The notes: generated by a model not told the origin, from the letters alone. A stretch of 64,000 bases of DNA from Sporolactobacillus mangiferae (GCF_023336505.1 NZ_JAMAST010000007.1:32013-96012); one strand, 5' to 3'; positions 9,689 to 18,906 are shown, numbered from the stretch's first letter. Made by a program: numbers and translations.

Positions 9689-9852
9689 ATTAAATCCTCC
9701 CCCAATGCACAGAGAAACGATTTTACGAAAGCAGACATTTGGTAAACAACCCCTGTACATACCAATATTCCCAGCTGCTTTTTTCGCACCTGTCACAAGC
9801 AAAATTTTAGTGCTAGTTTATCATGATTTACATGCAATGGCAAGGCAGTGCG

Positions 9853-11346
9853 TCAGCTTTTTGCTTTCTTTGATTTTGGCTGACGGTATTCTTCCAGAGG
9901 ACGAACAATACTGGGACGTGTTACCGAAGTTGGCAATGCACGGCGAATCAGAATGTTATACAGCCCGGTGGGATTAAACGGGATGAACGGCCACAGATAA
10001 GGTGTGTTTAAATTGCGTACATGTGCAAGATAAATAATGAATAGTGTGGATGCAAGCATAAAACCGGGCACATGAAACAGCCCGACAGCAAGAATCAGCA
10101 CAATACGCGTCATTTTATTTGCCAGTTGCAGTTCATAGCTTGGCGTAGCAAAACCGCCAATTGCAGCAACCGAGGTATAAAGAATGACCTCAGTTACAAA
10201 TATGCCAGCTTCAATCGCGATTTGTCCGATTAAAACTGCGGCAATGAGTCCAAGTGCGGTTGATAAAGAGGTCGGCGTATGTATGGCAGCCAGACGAAGT
10301 GTCTCTATTCCTACTTCTGCAATAAGAATTTGTATAAGAAGCGGTATATGGTAATCTCTGGAATTAGGGCCGATGAAATTCAGATAATCCGGCAATAAGT
10401 GATCCTGAACGAGCAAGAGCCACAGAGGGACCAGAAATAGTGATGAAAGTATTGCCAAAAAGCGAAACCAGCGAAGCAGCGCGCCCGATGCAGTCACTTG
10501 GCGATACTCCTCCGCATGCTGAACATGATGAAAAAGTGTGGTCGGCATAATCATGACACTTGGCGAAGTATCTGTGATCATCACCACGTGACCTTCAAGC
10601 AAGTGCGCTGCGGCCACATCTGGTCGACCGGTATAGCGAACCAGCGGGAAGGGGTTCCATCCCTGCTTTAAAATAAATTCTTCAATCGCATTATCTGCCA
10701 TTGGGATGCCATCAACATTGATTGCACTTAATTCCTTGCGAAGGGTTTTGACCAGACCGGGATTGGCAACATCTTTCAAGTAACAGAGACAGACATCCGT
10801 CTTAGAGCGTACACCTATTTGCGTAAGTTCACAGCGAAAACGCGGATCGCGGATTCTTCTCCTGATTAACCCTGAGTTTTCAATAATATTTTCAGTAAAT
10901 CCATCCTTAGAACCGCGAACCACTTTTTCCACATCCGGTTCCTGCGGTTGTCTGCCCGGATAATGGCGAAGATCAATACATAAGCCTTTAGACTCACCGT
11001 CAATCAGAAAAACAATTCGCCCAGTCAATATTTTGTCAACAGTGTCATTGATCGTATCAATTTCCTCAACCTGCTCATGAACAAGATGCTGCTTAATCAC
11101 TTGAAAAACATCGGCGATTTTGCTGTGGTCATTGGAAAGGCGCATAAACTCGCGCATCATGACAACAAGTATGCTTGAATCAACTAAACTGTTTGTATAA
11201 TAGATACTGCATTTCCGACTAAGCACACTGATTTGCCGCACCCCAATATCAAAATTATGAGGTCCAAAGTCAAGAATTTCCTGCATTTTTTTGTCGTTTT
11301 CTGCAATATCCTGACTAAGCAGTATTTTTTTAAATTGATTTTCCAT
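9853..11346 (-). CDS. spoVAF: Spore protein SpoVAF (GerA family)
   Basis: Membrane protein of the GerAA/SpoVAF family, 497 residues: a large soluble N-terminal region (about 1-290) followed by about five membrane segments (about 295-450) and a basic cytoplasmic tail. In Bacillus it sits in the inner spore membrane and promotes germination linked to dipicolinate release. It is the last gene of the spoVA cluster, 29 bases after spoVAEb. The ATG follows AAGGGG. spoVAEa, normally between the two, is missing. Confidence 0.9.
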   Translation of the reverse strand: MENQFKKILLSQDIAENDKKMQEILDFGPHNFDIGVRQISVLSRKCSIYYTNSLVDSSILVVMMREFMRLSNDHSKIADVFQVIKQHLVHEQVEEIDTINDTVDKILTGRIVFLIDGESKGLCIDLRHYPGRQPQEPDVEKVVRGSKDGFTENIIENSGLIRRRIRDPRFRCELTQIGVRSKTDVCLCYLKDVANPGLVKTLRKELSAINVDGIPMADNAIEEFILKQGWNPFPLVRYTGRPDVAAAHLLEGHVVMITDTSPSVMIMPTTLFHHVQHAEEYRQVTASGALLRWFRFLAILSSLFLVPLWLLLVQDHLLPDYLNFIGPNSRDYHIPLLIQILIAEVGIETLRLAAIHTPTSLSTALGLIAAVLIGQIAIEAGIFVTEVILYTSVAAIGGFATPSYELQLANKMTRIVLILAVGLFHVPGFMLASTLFIIYLAHVRNLNTPYLWPFIPFNPTGLYNILIRRALPTSVTRPSIVRPLEEYRQPKSKKAKS

Positions 11347-11375
11347 AAATCCGGCCCCTTTTAAAAACTGCTTAC

Positions 11376-11726
11376 TCAGCCTTTCGGTTTAAAAAATAAC
11401 GCAACTAAAAAACCGAATAAGATCGCTGATGTTATTCCTGAAGATGTCAGTTTAAAAATCCCCATGGCAATGCCCAGATATCCATGTTCATGTCCCTCTG
11501 ACATGGCCCCATGCAGCAGTGAGTGACCGAAACTGGTAATGGGGACAGTCGCACCCGCTCCGGCAAAATCAATCAGTCGATCATAGATTCCAAAAACATC
11601 CAGGAAGGCGCCAATCACAACAAATGAGGCAACGACGTGAGCCGGCGTGAGCTTAAAAACGTCGATCAGTAACTGACCAACAACACAAATCGCACCGCCA
11701 ACAAGAAAAGCGTAAAGAAAAATCAC
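11376..11726 (-). CDS. spoVAE: Stage V sporulation protein SpoVAEb
   Basis: Small membrane protein of 116 residues with three to four hydrophobic helices, homologous in fold to SpoVAC (shared [14 protein letters not shown] motif). It forms part of the channel that moves calcium dipicolinate into the developing spore and releases it in germination. Its ATG overlaps the spoVAD stop (ATGA), indicating translational coupling. Confidence 0.92.
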   Translation of the reverse strand: MIFLYAFLVGGAICVVGQLLIDVFKLTPAHVVASFVVIGAFLDVFGIYDRLIDFAGAGATVPITSFGHSLLHGAMSEGHEHGYLGIAMGIFKLTSSGITSAILFGFLVALFFKPKG

Positions 11727-12745
11727 GATTCCGCCCCCTCCTTTACTGATTCCAGCAGTACTGCATGAGCGATGCAGGGAATAGTTTCTTTCTCCTTGGG
11801 CGTCGAACTGTTAAGAAGTGCACCTGTTGCAACGACAAGCACCCGGTTCAGCGACTTTTCCGCCAACCGATTGTACAGGTATCCATAAGTAACAACGGCT
11901 GAACATGCGCAGCCGCTTCCTCCTGCATTAACTGGCTGATCCGGTGTATAGATCATGGTCCCGCAATCCTGATGAACATTGGTTATATCCATACCCTTCT
12001 CAAGCAATAGCTCATCAAGAATCGGCGCACCAACACTTGAAAGATCACCGGTAACAATTAAATCATAATCTTCCGGTTTTCGGCCGGTGTCCTGAAAATG
12101 AGTCCAAATTGTATCTGCGGCTGCCGGCGCCATCGCCGTGCCCAGATTGCTTGCATCATCAATCCCCCAGTCAATCACACGACCGATCGTGGCCTCGCTG
12201 ACACGTACCTTGCCTGGTTCTTTAGTAACGATGGCAGCGCCTGCTCCTGTGACCGTAAAGGTCTGTGTCAGTTTTGTCGGTCCTCCATACTCGGTCGGAT
12301 ACCGAAACTGCCGTTCTGCAGTGGCATTGTGACTGCTGACTGCGCAAAGCACATTATCGGCAAATCCGCTGTCAACCAGCTGAGCACTTGCTGCAAGAGT
12401 TTCCATCGACGTTGAGCAGGCGCCAAACATGCCAAGAAAAGGAACACGATGTTCACGGGCGATAAAATTCGAGGTCACTGTTTGGTCCATCAGATCACCT
12501 GCAAGAAATAGATCAATATCTCCCTCAGCCTTTCCTGCTTTTGCAAGACAAAAAGAAATAGCCCGGCGCATCAGCGACTGCTCAGCCTTAGCCCATGATT
12601 TTTCGCCGCAATCCAAATGTTCGAATTCCTTATCAAAGTTACCTGACAGCGGACCGCGTGCTTCTAAAGGCCCGACTGCGGTTCCCGTAGCGCCTAAATA
12701 TATAGAGTGATTAAAACGCCAGGTTTGCCTGTTAATTTTACTCAC
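11723..12745 (-). CDS. spoVAD: Dipicolinate-binding SpoVAD
   Basis: Soluble inner-membrane-associated protein with a thiolase/ketoacyl-synthase III fold that binds dipicolinate and works with SpoVAC and SpoVAE. The 340 residues keep family motifs [29 protein letters not shown] and [14 protein letters not shown]. The chosen start is GTG at 12743-12745, nine bases after AAAGGA, giving an N-terminus ([10 protein letters not shown]) that aligns with Bacillus SpoVAD; a TTG at 12763 is in frame but has no ribosome site. It starts 14 bases after spoVAC. Confidence 0.92.
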   Translation of the reverse strand: MSKINRQTWRFNHSIYLGATGTAVGPLEARGPLSGNFDKEFEHLDCGEKSWAKAEQSLMRRAISFCLAKAGKAEGDIDLFLAGDLMDQTVTSNFIAREHRVPFLGMFGACSTSMETLAASAQLVDSGFADNVLCAVSSHNATAERQFRYPTEYGGPTKLTQTFTVTGAGAAIVTKEPGKVRVSEATIGRVIDWGIDDASNLGTAMAPAAADTIWTHFQDTGRKPEDYDLIVTGDLSSVGAPILDELLLEKGMDITNVHQDCGTMIYTPDQPVNAGGSGCACSAVVTYGYLYNRLAEKSLNRVLVVATGALLNSSTPKEKETIPCIAHAVLLESVKEGAES

Positions 12746-12759
12746 GACTTCACATCCTT

Positions 12760-13209
12760 TCAAAAGACCTGTTCAATAAACAACCGGACGATGCCAAGAA
12801 CCGCCGCAGATACGACACCGAAAACGATGACCTCTCCCGCCAGCTGAAACAGGTTTGTCGCGATTCCGAGGACAATCCCCTCACTTTTATGTTCGAGCGC
12901 ACTGCTTGTGATTGAATTAGCAAAACCAGTCACCGGAACAATCGTTCCCGCTCCGGCGAATTTTGCAATTTTGTCATAGATGCCAAATCCGGTCATCAAG
13001 GCAGAGATAAGAATAAGCGTCGCAACAGTCGGATTTCCCGCCGTCTGTTTTGAGAAGTGAAAGATATTCATATAAAAAGTCTGAATGACCTGTCCGATTA
13101 AGCAGATGCTTCCACCCACCCAGAAAGCGTTAAGGCAGTTAGTGACATAGGGAAGCTTTGGCTGGTATGCCTTGACATTTTCCTTATAATTTTTGGGATC
13201 GTTTAGCAT
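12760..13209 (-). CDS. spoVAC: Stage V sporulation protein SpoVAC
   Basis: Polytopic membrane protein of 149 residues; the B. subtilis protein behaves as a mechanosensitive channel and belongs to the dipicolinate transport complex. The conserved KFAGAGTIVPVTGFANSITSSALEHKSEG region is present in full. It is first in this spoVA cluster: spoVAA and spoVAB, which precede it in B. subtilis, are absent. A sigma-G-like promoter lies about 60-80 bases upstream. Confidence 0.92.
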   Translation of the reverse strand: MLNDPKNYKENVKAYQPKLPYVTNCLNAFWVGGSICLIGQVIQTFYMNIFHFSKQTAGNPTVATLILISALMTGFGIYDKIAKFAGAGTIVPVTGFANSITSSALEHKSEGIVLGIATNLFQLAGEVIVFGVVSAAVLGIVRLFIEQVF

Positions 13210-13265
13210 GATTGTTATCTCCCTTCAGATCTGTAGCTGAATTTTAGTATTTGTCAAGCGCTGTT

Positions 13266-13292
13266 AATTATGCTTAGACTTTTTTGCATGAA
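13266..13292 (-). promoter_or_regulatory. Putative sigma-G promoter of the spoVA operon
   Basis: On the minus strand TTCATG (-35, plus 13287-13292) is separated by 14 bases from CATAATT (-10, plus 13266-13272). The sigma-G consensus TGHATR / CATWMTA is matched at 5 of 6 and 6 of 7 positions. It lies about 60 bases upstream of spoVAC, which is expected to be forespore expressed. Confidence 0.5.
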
Positions 13293-13305
13293 TAAATTGT
13301 ATTAG

Positions 13306-13330
13306 AAAGACTAGGTTACACCTAGTCTTT
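13306..13330. other. Perfect 11-bp inverted repeat upstream of spoVAC promoter
   Basis: AAAGACTAGGT (13306-13316), a 3-base loop TAC, then ACCTAGTCTTT. Neither strand has a long T-run after it, so it may be an operator, a weak terminator or an element end. It lies between the spoVA promoter and the dispersed repeat at 13355. Confidence 0.5.
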
Positions 13331-13354
13331 TGCAGCCGATCTTGTTTTGACGGA

Positions 13355-13466
13355 CACTCCAGTTGTTCGCTTGCCGCGGGCGCCAGCGCACCTCCGCTTT
13401 GATTCTCGACAAGACACTGGTTTATGGGTTTTCATATGGGTCAAAATCTTATACTTTCTTTATGAG
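13355..13466 (+). repeat. Dispersed intergenic repeat, copy B1
   Basis: Positions 13386-13462 are highly similar to 44898-44972 (shared words CCGCTTTGATTCTCGA, ACACTGGTTTAT and GGTTTTCATAT). An 18-base block here (13360-13377) recurs with one mismatch on the minus strand at 63716-63733, linking this copy to the other group of copies. Its right end abuts the sigF terminator at 13466. Confidence 0.7.
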
Positions 13467-13490
13467 AAAAACCGGGCAAAAACGCCCGGT
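13466..13490 (-). terminator. Terminator of the spoIIA (sigF) operon
   Basis: ACCGGGC and GCCCGGT form a 7-bp stem around a 6-base loop (13471-13490). On the minus strand the stem is followed by TTTTCTC. It lies about 120 bases beyond the sigF stop. Confidence 0.75.
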
Positions 13491-13609
13491 CCTCCATCTC
13501 CGACCATGATTTATTGATTTATGCCCTTGGGTTGCATCATGGCTGCGGCTAATTTGCTGTACCAGCAAGGCGAAAGCTTACATTTTCATATTACAAAAAG
13601 CCAGACAGC

Positions 13610-14368
13610 CTATTCGGCCATCTGACTTTTTATCTCTTCAAGTATTTTCTTTTCAAGACGGGATACCTGGACCTGCGAAATGCCCAGCCGCTCTGCGACT
13701 TCTGTTTGTGTCTGATCTTTAAAATATCGTAAATAGACAATCAGTTTTTCTCGATCATTCAGCTGTTCAACCGCTTCGCGTACCACCATTTGATCAAACC
13801 ATTTTGTACTTTCATGATCTGAAATCTGATCAAGGATTGTGATCGGATCTCCGTCGTTCTCAAAGACGGTTTCGTGAATTGAAGAAGGCGCACGTATCGC
13901 TTCCTGAGAAAGAACGATATCTTCCGGCGAAAGCTCAAGCGCCTCGGCAAGCTCACCAACAGTTGGATTTCTGCCGAACTTCTTCGAAAGCTCATCCTTT
14001 TTTTTCCTGACTTTAATGCCTGTCTCTTTTAATGAGCGACTAACTTTGACTGCACCGTCATCACGAATGAAGCGCTGAATTTCTCCGATAATCATGGGGA
14101 CCGCATAGGTCGAAAATCGAACATCATAAGAAAGATCAAATTTATCCACCGATTTAAGCAGCCCAATACATCCAATCTGAAATAGATCATCCAGTTCATA
14201 GCCTCTGTTCATAAAGCGCTGAACAACGGACCAGACAAGACGCATATTTTTCTGAACAAGACGGTCGCGTGCCTCATGATCGCCTGACTGGCTCTGCTTA
14301 ATCAATTGTTTGACTTCATTATCGTCAAGCAGCGGCTCTTTAGACACCATTTTCCGATCAAGCTCCAT
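13610..14368 (-). CDS. sigF: Forespore sigma factor SigF
   Basis: RNA polymerase sigma-F, the first forespore-specific sigma factor. The 252 residues contain region 2 (RLVWSVVQRFMNRGYELDDLFQIGCIGLLKSVDKFDL), region 3 and a C-terminal helix-turn-helix (TQTEVAERLGISQVQVSRLEKKIL). Two ATGs exist; the second (14368) has the proper 8-base spacing after GGGAG, the first only 2. Last of spoIIAA-spoIIAB-sigF. It is held inactive by SpoIIAB until SpoIIAA is dephosphorylated. Confidence 0.95.
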   Translation of the reverse strand: MELDRKMVSKEPLLDDNEVKQLIKQSQSGDHEARDRLVQKNMRLVWSVVQRFMNRGYELDDLFQIGCIGLLKSVDKFDLSYDVRFSTYAVPMIIGEIQRFIRDDGAVKVSRSLKETGIKVRKKKDELSKKFGRNPTVGELAEALELSPEDIVLSQEAIRAPSSIHETVFENDGDPITILDQISDHESTKWFDQMVVREAVEQLNDREKLIVYLRYFKDQTQTEVAERLGISQVQVSRLEKKILEEIKSQMAE

Positions 14369-14380
14369 TTGCATATCTCC

Positions 14381-14821
14381 CTACTTGCATACTGCTCGAT
14401 TTCGGGCAATTTCTTTGGTCATGATGATTGTCGTCCCTTTACCTGCCTCCGTCTCTATCACGACATGATCCATAAAGTTCTCCATAATGGTAAATCCCAT
14501 ACCAGACCTTTCCAGTTCAGGCTTTGTTGTAAAAAGCGGCTGTTTCGCGCGTTCAACGTCACTTATACCCACACCGTCATCATGGACCTCCAAAGTGACC
14601 ATTTCATTTTCAATTGAAGCTTTTATCGTCACTTTTCCAGCCCCACTGTTTTCGTATCCATGAATGATACAGTTCGTGACTGCTTCTGAAACAACCGTTT
14701 TAATTTCGGTAAGCTCATCCAAAGTAGGATCAAGCTGAGCAACAAATGCTGCTACCGTCACGCGCGCAAATGATTCATTTTCGCTGACTGCAGTGAATGT
14801 TAAAGTCATATCGTTTCTCAT
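14381..14821 (-). CDS. spoIIAB: Anti-sigma-F factor and kinase SpoIIAB
   Basis: GHKL-type serine kinase of 146 residues that binds sigma-F and phosphorylates SpoIIAA. Visible motifs: the N-box region [13 protein letters not shown], the G1 box DDGVGI and the G2 region [16 protein letters not shown]. Alignment with the B. subtilis protein favours the second of two adjacent ATGs (14819-14821), which overlaps the spoIIAA stop by one base. GGGGGTGG lies just upstream. Confidence 0.95.
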   Translation of the reverse strand: MRNDMTLTFTAVSENESFARVTVAAFVAQLDPTLDELTEIKTVVSEAVTNCIIHGYENSGAGKVTIKASIENEMVTLEVHDDGVGISDVERAKQPLFTTKPELERSGMGFTIMENFMDHVVIETEAGKGTTIIMTKEIARNRAVCK

Positions 14822-15171
14822 CATGCCACCCCCAGCGTATGAAGCGCATAGTCTTCATCTGTTTCCAGACGGATAATTTTAAACATGCCGCTTAATTCAA
14901 ATAAACGGCGCACAGATGGCGAAATTGAGCAGACCACCATTTCTCCCCCAAGTCCGGAAATTCTTTTATAACGGCCGAGAATGACACCAAGACCTGAACT
15001 GTCCATAAACGTAAGTTTGCCAAGATTGAGCAAAATGTGGTGAACCGGTTCTTCATCCATGACACGATTGACGTTTTCTCGAAGTTCATCAGCGGTGTGG
15101 TGGTCGAGTTCACCTTCAAGACGAATACACAGCACACCATATTTGACTTCTAAATTCATTTTCAAACTCAT
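14821..15171 (-). CDS. spoIIAA: Anti-anti-sigma factor SpoIIAA
   Basis: STAS-domain protein of 116 residues that releases sigma-F from SpoIIAB when unphosphorylated. The phosphorylation site lies in FMDSSGLG, with Ser58 matching the known B. subtilis serine. The ATG at 15169-15171 follows GGGAGGGGAG; an in-frame extension to 15213 is not supported by alignment. First gene of the sporulation-onset operon. Confidence 0.95.
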   Translation of the reverse strand: MSLKMNLEVKYGVLCIRLEGELDHHTADELRENVNRVMDEEPVHHILLNLGKLTFMDSSGLGVILGRYKRISGLGGEMVVCSISPSVRRLFELSGMFKIIRLETDEDYALHTLGVA

Positions 15172-15270
15172 AGCAGTCTCTCCCCTCCCAGAATGAAAAT
15201 AATACCTGGTCATGAAACCCCCGATTGTTCAGTCAGGATAACTAGCCAAAGCCAATACTCGTTAATACTA

Positions 15271-15330
15271 GTTTCTCTCTTTTCTTTTCAATTCCTGCTG
15301 CGCGACAGAACTAGTGCCCATTCGGCAAAA
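15271..15330 (-). promoter_or_regulatory. Putative sigma-H promoter with Spo0A boxes for spoIIA
   Basis: On the minus strand AGGAATT (-35; plus 15290-15296) and GAGAAAC (-10; plus 15271-15277) are 12 bases apart and resemble sigma-H elements. Just upstream are TTTTGCCGAA (plus 15321-15330), one change from the 0A box TGTCGAA, and a weaker TGTCGCG (plus 15301-15307). This matches how spoIIA is controlled in B. subtilis (Spo0A~P with sigma-H). Confidence 0.6.
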
Positions 15331-15364
15331 CAGGTGAACAACTGCCAAAAACCACCCGTATCGA

Positions 15365-16537
15365 TTAATGGGTGAGGATTGTCCCTGCACTTCTTTTAAA
15401 TAGTTGCCACCATGATGCACGTTTAACATTCTCTTTAACCATTAAAGGAGTTTTTGAAACAACCTTTCCTTTCTTTTTGACGATATAATAGCCGACCACT
15501 GTTCCTGATTTTATCGGCGCCTTCAAAGTTCCATTTAATTTCACGGATTTTTTCAGGCCCGAAGAACGTTCTCCCTTTTTAAGCAGCACCACAACGGGCT
15601 TCTCTGTCACAATTGGCACTTCATCATGATCCCCTTTTCTGACTTTGGCGATTGCAACTGTTTTATTTTTTTTAACCAAAGCTTTCGTTTCATACGAGGC
15701 GAACGCCTGATTCATTAATCCGGAAATTTCTTTATTTCGTTCTTTTGGTGTGGGGGCCCCCATCACGACGGCAACGACACGCATCCCGTTTCTTTTCGCT
15801 GTCGCGGTCAGGCAGTATTTTGCTTCATTTGTAAATCCGGTCTTCAGTCCGTCTGCACCGGGATAAGACTTAATCAGCTTATTTGTATTAACAAGCCAAA
15901 ACTTTTTATCCGTGTTTTCTCTCAGATAGTCTTCATACTTTGACGTATATTGAAGAACTTGGGGATAATTCAGGAGCGCGCGTGCCATCACTGCCATATC
16001 ATGTGCGCTTGTGTAATGATTTTTCGTTGGCAGTCCGGTAGGATTGACAAAATGTGTTTGTGACATGCCAAGTTTTTGGGCTTCCTGATTCATTCTGGCA
16101 ACAAAAGCTTTCTCAGAGCCCGCAAGATGTTCAGCCATGGCAACCGAAGCGTCATTGGCAGACGCGATACAGATTGCTTTAAGCATCTCGTCGACTGTCA
16201 TTGCCTCACCAGGCTCAAGAAAGACCTGTGAGCCCCCCATCGATGCAGCATGCTCACTGACCTCGACTTTATCGTTTAATGAGATCTGATGACTCTTAAT
16301 CGCCTTAAAAATCAGCAGAAGCGTCATCACCTTGGTCATGCTTGCAGGCGGGAGTTTTTTATTTTCATTTTTTTTGTATAAAACTTTCCCTGTATCCTGC
16401 TCGATAACGATTGCCGATTTCAGTTTGCCAGACTCACTTTCTGCATTTTCCTTCTTTTCAGCAAGTGCTGATGCTGACGGAAGCAAGGATGCCAAAAGAA
16501 GGGTAGCACAGACCAGCCAAGCCATAAATGCCTTCAT
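15365..16537 (-). CDS. dacF: D-Ala-D-Ala carboxypeptidase DacF
   Basis: Penicillin-binding carboxypeptidase of the PBP5 family, 390 residues, expressed in the forespore in Bacillus and affecting cortex cross-linking. A signal peptide (about 1-26) precedes catalytic SMTK (Ser66-Lys69), SAN (126-128) and KTG (232-234). The C-terminus ends in a Trp-rich amphipathic segment (RASWWQLFKRSAG) likely to anchor it to the membrane. ATG follows GAGGAGG. It lies directly upstream of spoIIAA and has its own sigma-F-like promoter. Confidence 0.92.
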   Translation of the reverse strand: MKAFMAWLVCATLLLASLLPSASALAEKKENAESESGKLKSAIVIEQDTGKVLYKKNENKKLPPASMTKVMTLLLIFKAIKSHQISLNDKVEVSEHAASMGGSQVFLEPGEAMTVDEMLKAICIASANDASVAMAEHLAGSEKAFVARMNQEAQKLGMSQTHFVNPTGLPTKNHYTSAHDMAVMARALLNYPQVLQYTSKYEDYLRENTDKKFWLVNTNKLIKSYPGADGLKTGFTNEAKYCLTATAKRNGMRVVAVVMGAPTPKERNKEISGLMNQAFASYETKALVKKNKTVAIAKVRKGDHDEVPIVTEKPVVVLLKKGERSSGLKKSVKLNGTLKAPIKSGTVVGYYIVKKKGKVVSKTPLMVKENVKRASWWQLFKRSAGTILTH

Positions 16538-16565
16538 GAAAAAACCTCCTCACTATGATCGTTAT

Positions 16566-16594
16566 CATTCTGTCCATGAAAGACTCTTTTATAC
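16566..16594 (-). promoter_or_regulatory. Putative sigma-F promoter of dacF
   Basis: On the minus strand GTATA (plus 16590-16594) is 14 bases from GGACAGAATG (plus 16566-16575). Both elements match the sigma-F consensus (GYWTA, GGNNANANTR) fully. The site lies about 30 bases before the dacF start, and read-through would also supply spoIIAA-spoIIAB-sigF. Confidence 0.7.
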
Positions 16595-16772
16595 GAAATC
16601 TAGTGAGAAGATTGAGATTTTAGGTTAATGAACTTTATTTTTCCTTTACTGGCAAGGCCGCACCCAGGGATCAAGCGGTTAAAAGCGGCACAAAGTGAGA
16701 CAAAAAATCAATAGTAAAGTTGAAAATCGACTTTATGCATAAGGCATAAGGTGCCTGACTGTATGTCATCTA

Positions 16773-17582
16773 TTAAATCGAACGAATAACCGACTTAATC
16801 AGATCTGTAAAATCTGCCTTGACACGGTTAGCTGTCTCAATGACTTCCTGATGTGACAATGGCTGATTAAGAATACCAGAAGCCATATTCGTAATACATG
16901 AAATACCCAGCACATCCAGTCCGAGATGGCTGGCTGCTGTCACTTCCGGGACTGTTGACATACCGACCGCATCTGCACCGATCACGCGCATCATGCGTAT
17001 CTCGGCAGGCGTTTCATACTGTGGCCCGTGTGTTGCCAGATAAACGCCTTCTTGAATATGTATGCCTAAACGCTTGGCCGCATTTTTTGCCTGAAGGATC
17101 AGTTGCTGACTGTAGGCATGGGACATATCCGGAAAACGAGGTCCCATTTCATCATTATTCGGACCAATCAGCGGGCTTGATCCGAGCATGTTAATATGAT
17201 CAGTGATCAGCATTAAATCACCGGGGCGAAATGCGGTGTTGATGCCGCCACATGCATTTGTGACAATGAGTTGATGAATGCCCATCGCACGCATCACGTA
17301 AACGGGAAAAGCTACCTGATTAAGTGAATAGCCTTCATAATGATGATAGCGTCCCTGCATGGCAACGACTGTTTTCCCTTCTAGCTTGCCAATGACAAAT
17401 TGGCCTTTATGTCCTTTAACTGTCGGCTCTGGAAAATGGGGCAGGCTCTGATATGGGATTCGGTCACCGCCTTCTATTTCGTCTGCAAGGTCACCCAATC
17501 CTGAACCAAGAATTAAACCAATTTCAGGTTTTTTGACCGTCATTTTTCTTAATTGCTCCATTACATCATCAATAGATTTCAT
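16773..17582 (-). CDS. pupG: Purine nucleoside phosphorylase PupG (inosine/guanosine type)
   Basis: Cytosolic enzyme splitting inosine, guanosine and deoxy forms with phosphate to a base and (deoxy)ribose 1-phosphate. The 269 residues show the trimeric PNP family features: LILGSGLG near the N-terminus, phosphate-site segment MQGRYHHYEG, TNACGGIN, and GADAVGMSTVPEV. The ATG at 17582 follows GGAG; a TTG at 17597 is in frame but less likely. In Bacillus the order is xerD-drm-pupG; drm (phosphopentomutase) is missing here. Confidence 0.93.
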   Translation of the reverse strand: MKSIDDVMEQLRKMTVKKPEIGLILGSGLGDLADEIEGGDRIPYQSLPHFPEPTVKGHKGQFVIGKLEGKTVVAMQGRYHHYEGYSLNQVAFPVYVMRAMGIHQLIVTNACGGINTAFRPGDLMLITDHINMLGSSPLIGPNNDEMGPRFPDMSHAYSQQLILQAKNAAKRLGIHIQEGVYLATHGPQYETPAEIRMMRVIGADAVGMSTVPEVTAASHLGLDVLGISCITNMASGILNQPLSHQEVIETANRVKADFTDLIKSVIRSI

Positions 17583-17610
17583 AATCAATCGCTCCAATTT
17601 TTGTGATCAT

Positions 17611-18510
17611 TTAGCTTTTTGCAAGCGGATGATATCGATTATAAAGCTCCTTCAGCGGAACACGATTCAGGTGCATATATCGGGAGGCTGAGGATACAAG
17701 TGCACGTCCCATTAATTCATCTACAAAATCAAGCGGTGCACCATTTTGGAGCAGGTGCGCAGTGAGTGACTGGCGCAACGTTTCCGGCGAAATCGGAACA
17801 GGAAGTGCCGCTGATTCCGCATGATTTCTGAGAATTTTCCAGAGGCCCTGCCTTGTCAGACGCTTACCTGACCGATTGGTAAAAAGCGGCTGATTAATAT
17901 CCGGTGCCGCATTTTTTTGCTCCCATTCAGTTATGTATTCGCGTAACGCAGTAATCGCAGAAATGTTCAGAGGAAGAATCCGCTCCGTCCCTTTTTTCCC
18001 GACACATCGAATAAATTCCAAGCTCAAATTGACATGACCGTGGTCCAATCGGATGCATTCAGAAGCTCGCATGCCGGTCGCATAAAGCACTTCAAGCAGC
18101 GCCCGATCACGTTTCCCAATTCGTGTGTGCGGACTGGGCGCGCGGAGCAGCAAATAAATTTGTTCTGTTGTAAGCAAAGCGGGAAAATGGCTATGCGCTG
18201 CTTTCGGTACGCTTAACGCATACGCAGGATCAGAAGATGTTAAATGGCTGCGGAACAGAAAACGATGAAATCCTCGAAGCGCCGCAGCTTTTCTTGCCAA
18301 GGTCGCGGGTGCACAACCGGAATCTTTGAGCTGATACAGGTAGTTCATCAATTGAACCTCAGTAACATCCTCCCAGTCTGTGCACTGTTTTATTTCCCTC
18401 AGATAACGGACATATTGCAACAGATCGCTTTGATAGGCCTCAACCGTGTTTTTCGACAAGTCACGTTCATGCTGCATCGCATCTAAAAAATTGTCAATCG
18501 TTTTTTTCAA
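17611..18510 (-). CDS. xerD: XerD-like tyrosine recombinase with altered catalytic residues
   Basis: Occupies the xerD (ripX) position between yqzK and pupG and has the right length (299) and two-domain layout (SAM-like N-terminal domain about 1-90, catalytic domain about 105-290). XerD resolves chromosome dimers at dif. Of the six active-site residues, Arg148 (ATGMRASE), Lys172/173 (VGKKG), Arg246 (ETLRQ) and Tyr278 (SRYMH) are present. The conserved His of HxxR is Glu243 (SPETLRQ), and the His after LG is Arg269 (LMGRA). The protein may still bind DNA or form part of a XerC/XerD pair, but normal strand transfer by this subunit is doubtful. Confidence 0.85.
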   Translation of the reverse strand: MKKTIDNFLDAMQHERDLSKNTVEAYQSDLLQYVRYLREIKQCTDWEDVTEVQLMNYLYQLKDSGCAPATLARKAAALRGFHRFLFRSHLTSSDPAYALSVPKAAHSHFPALLTTEQIYLLLRAPSPHTRIGKRDRALLEVLYATGMRASECIRLDHGHVNLSLEFIRCVGKKGTERILPLNISAITALREYITEWEQKNAAPDINQPLFTNRSGKRLTRQGLWKILRNHAESAALPVPISPETLRQSLTAHLLQNGAPLDFVDELMGRALVSSASRYMHLNRVPLKELYNRYHPLAKS

Positions 18511-18514
18511 TCGC

Positions 18515-18763
18515 TTATTCTCCGTCTCTTAGAAATTCAAAAAAACGTGATAAAACATAGTCTTCTTCTCGCTCATAGGCCCCCGGATTTTTTCCCGTTT
18601 GTGTCTGATCCACTTTGACAGCTCCTGATCCTGGTTCATCGTAGCGATGTGTCTTCTCCAGATGCTGATCCATCCATGTCATGCCAAGATAGAATATTGC
18701 TGTGAACAAAACAAACCATGCACAGATTTTCATTAGATCGATTATGCCATAAAAATATCTCAT
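18515..18763 (-). CDS. yqzK: YqzK-like small membrane protein (DUF4227)
   Basis: An 82-residue protein with one N-terminal membrane segment (about 10-28) and a charged tail; the HRYDEPGSGAVKV segment resembles B. subtilis YqzK, found at the same place between fur and xerD. Function is unknown. It ends 4 bases before the xerD start, suggesting co-transcription. The ATG follows GGCGGGGA. Confidence 0.75.
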   Translation of the reverse strand: MRYFYGIIDLMKICAWFVLFTAIFYLGMTWMDQHLEKTHRYDEPGSGAVKVDQTQTGKNPGAYEREEDYVLSRFFEFLRDGE

Positions 18764-18862
18764 TATTGATTCCCCGCCTGTCCCAATTAAAATGGCTCGT
18801 TGCCATTATATGAATCATGGAGGCGATCCATTTCACAAAAAGAGATGTTTTATGGTCAAAAT

Positions 18863-18893
18863 GAAAAAACAGTCTGATCAAACCTCAGGCTGT
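18863..18893 (-). terminator. Terminator of fur
   Basis: ACAGTCTGA and TCAGGCTGT (18869-18893) form a 9-bp stem with one mismatch. On the minus strand it is followed by TTTTTTCATTTT, about 15 bases after the fur stop. It separates fur from the yqzK-xerD-pupG group. Confidence 0.7.
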
Positions 18894-18906
18894 CTAAGAA
18901 AAACGT

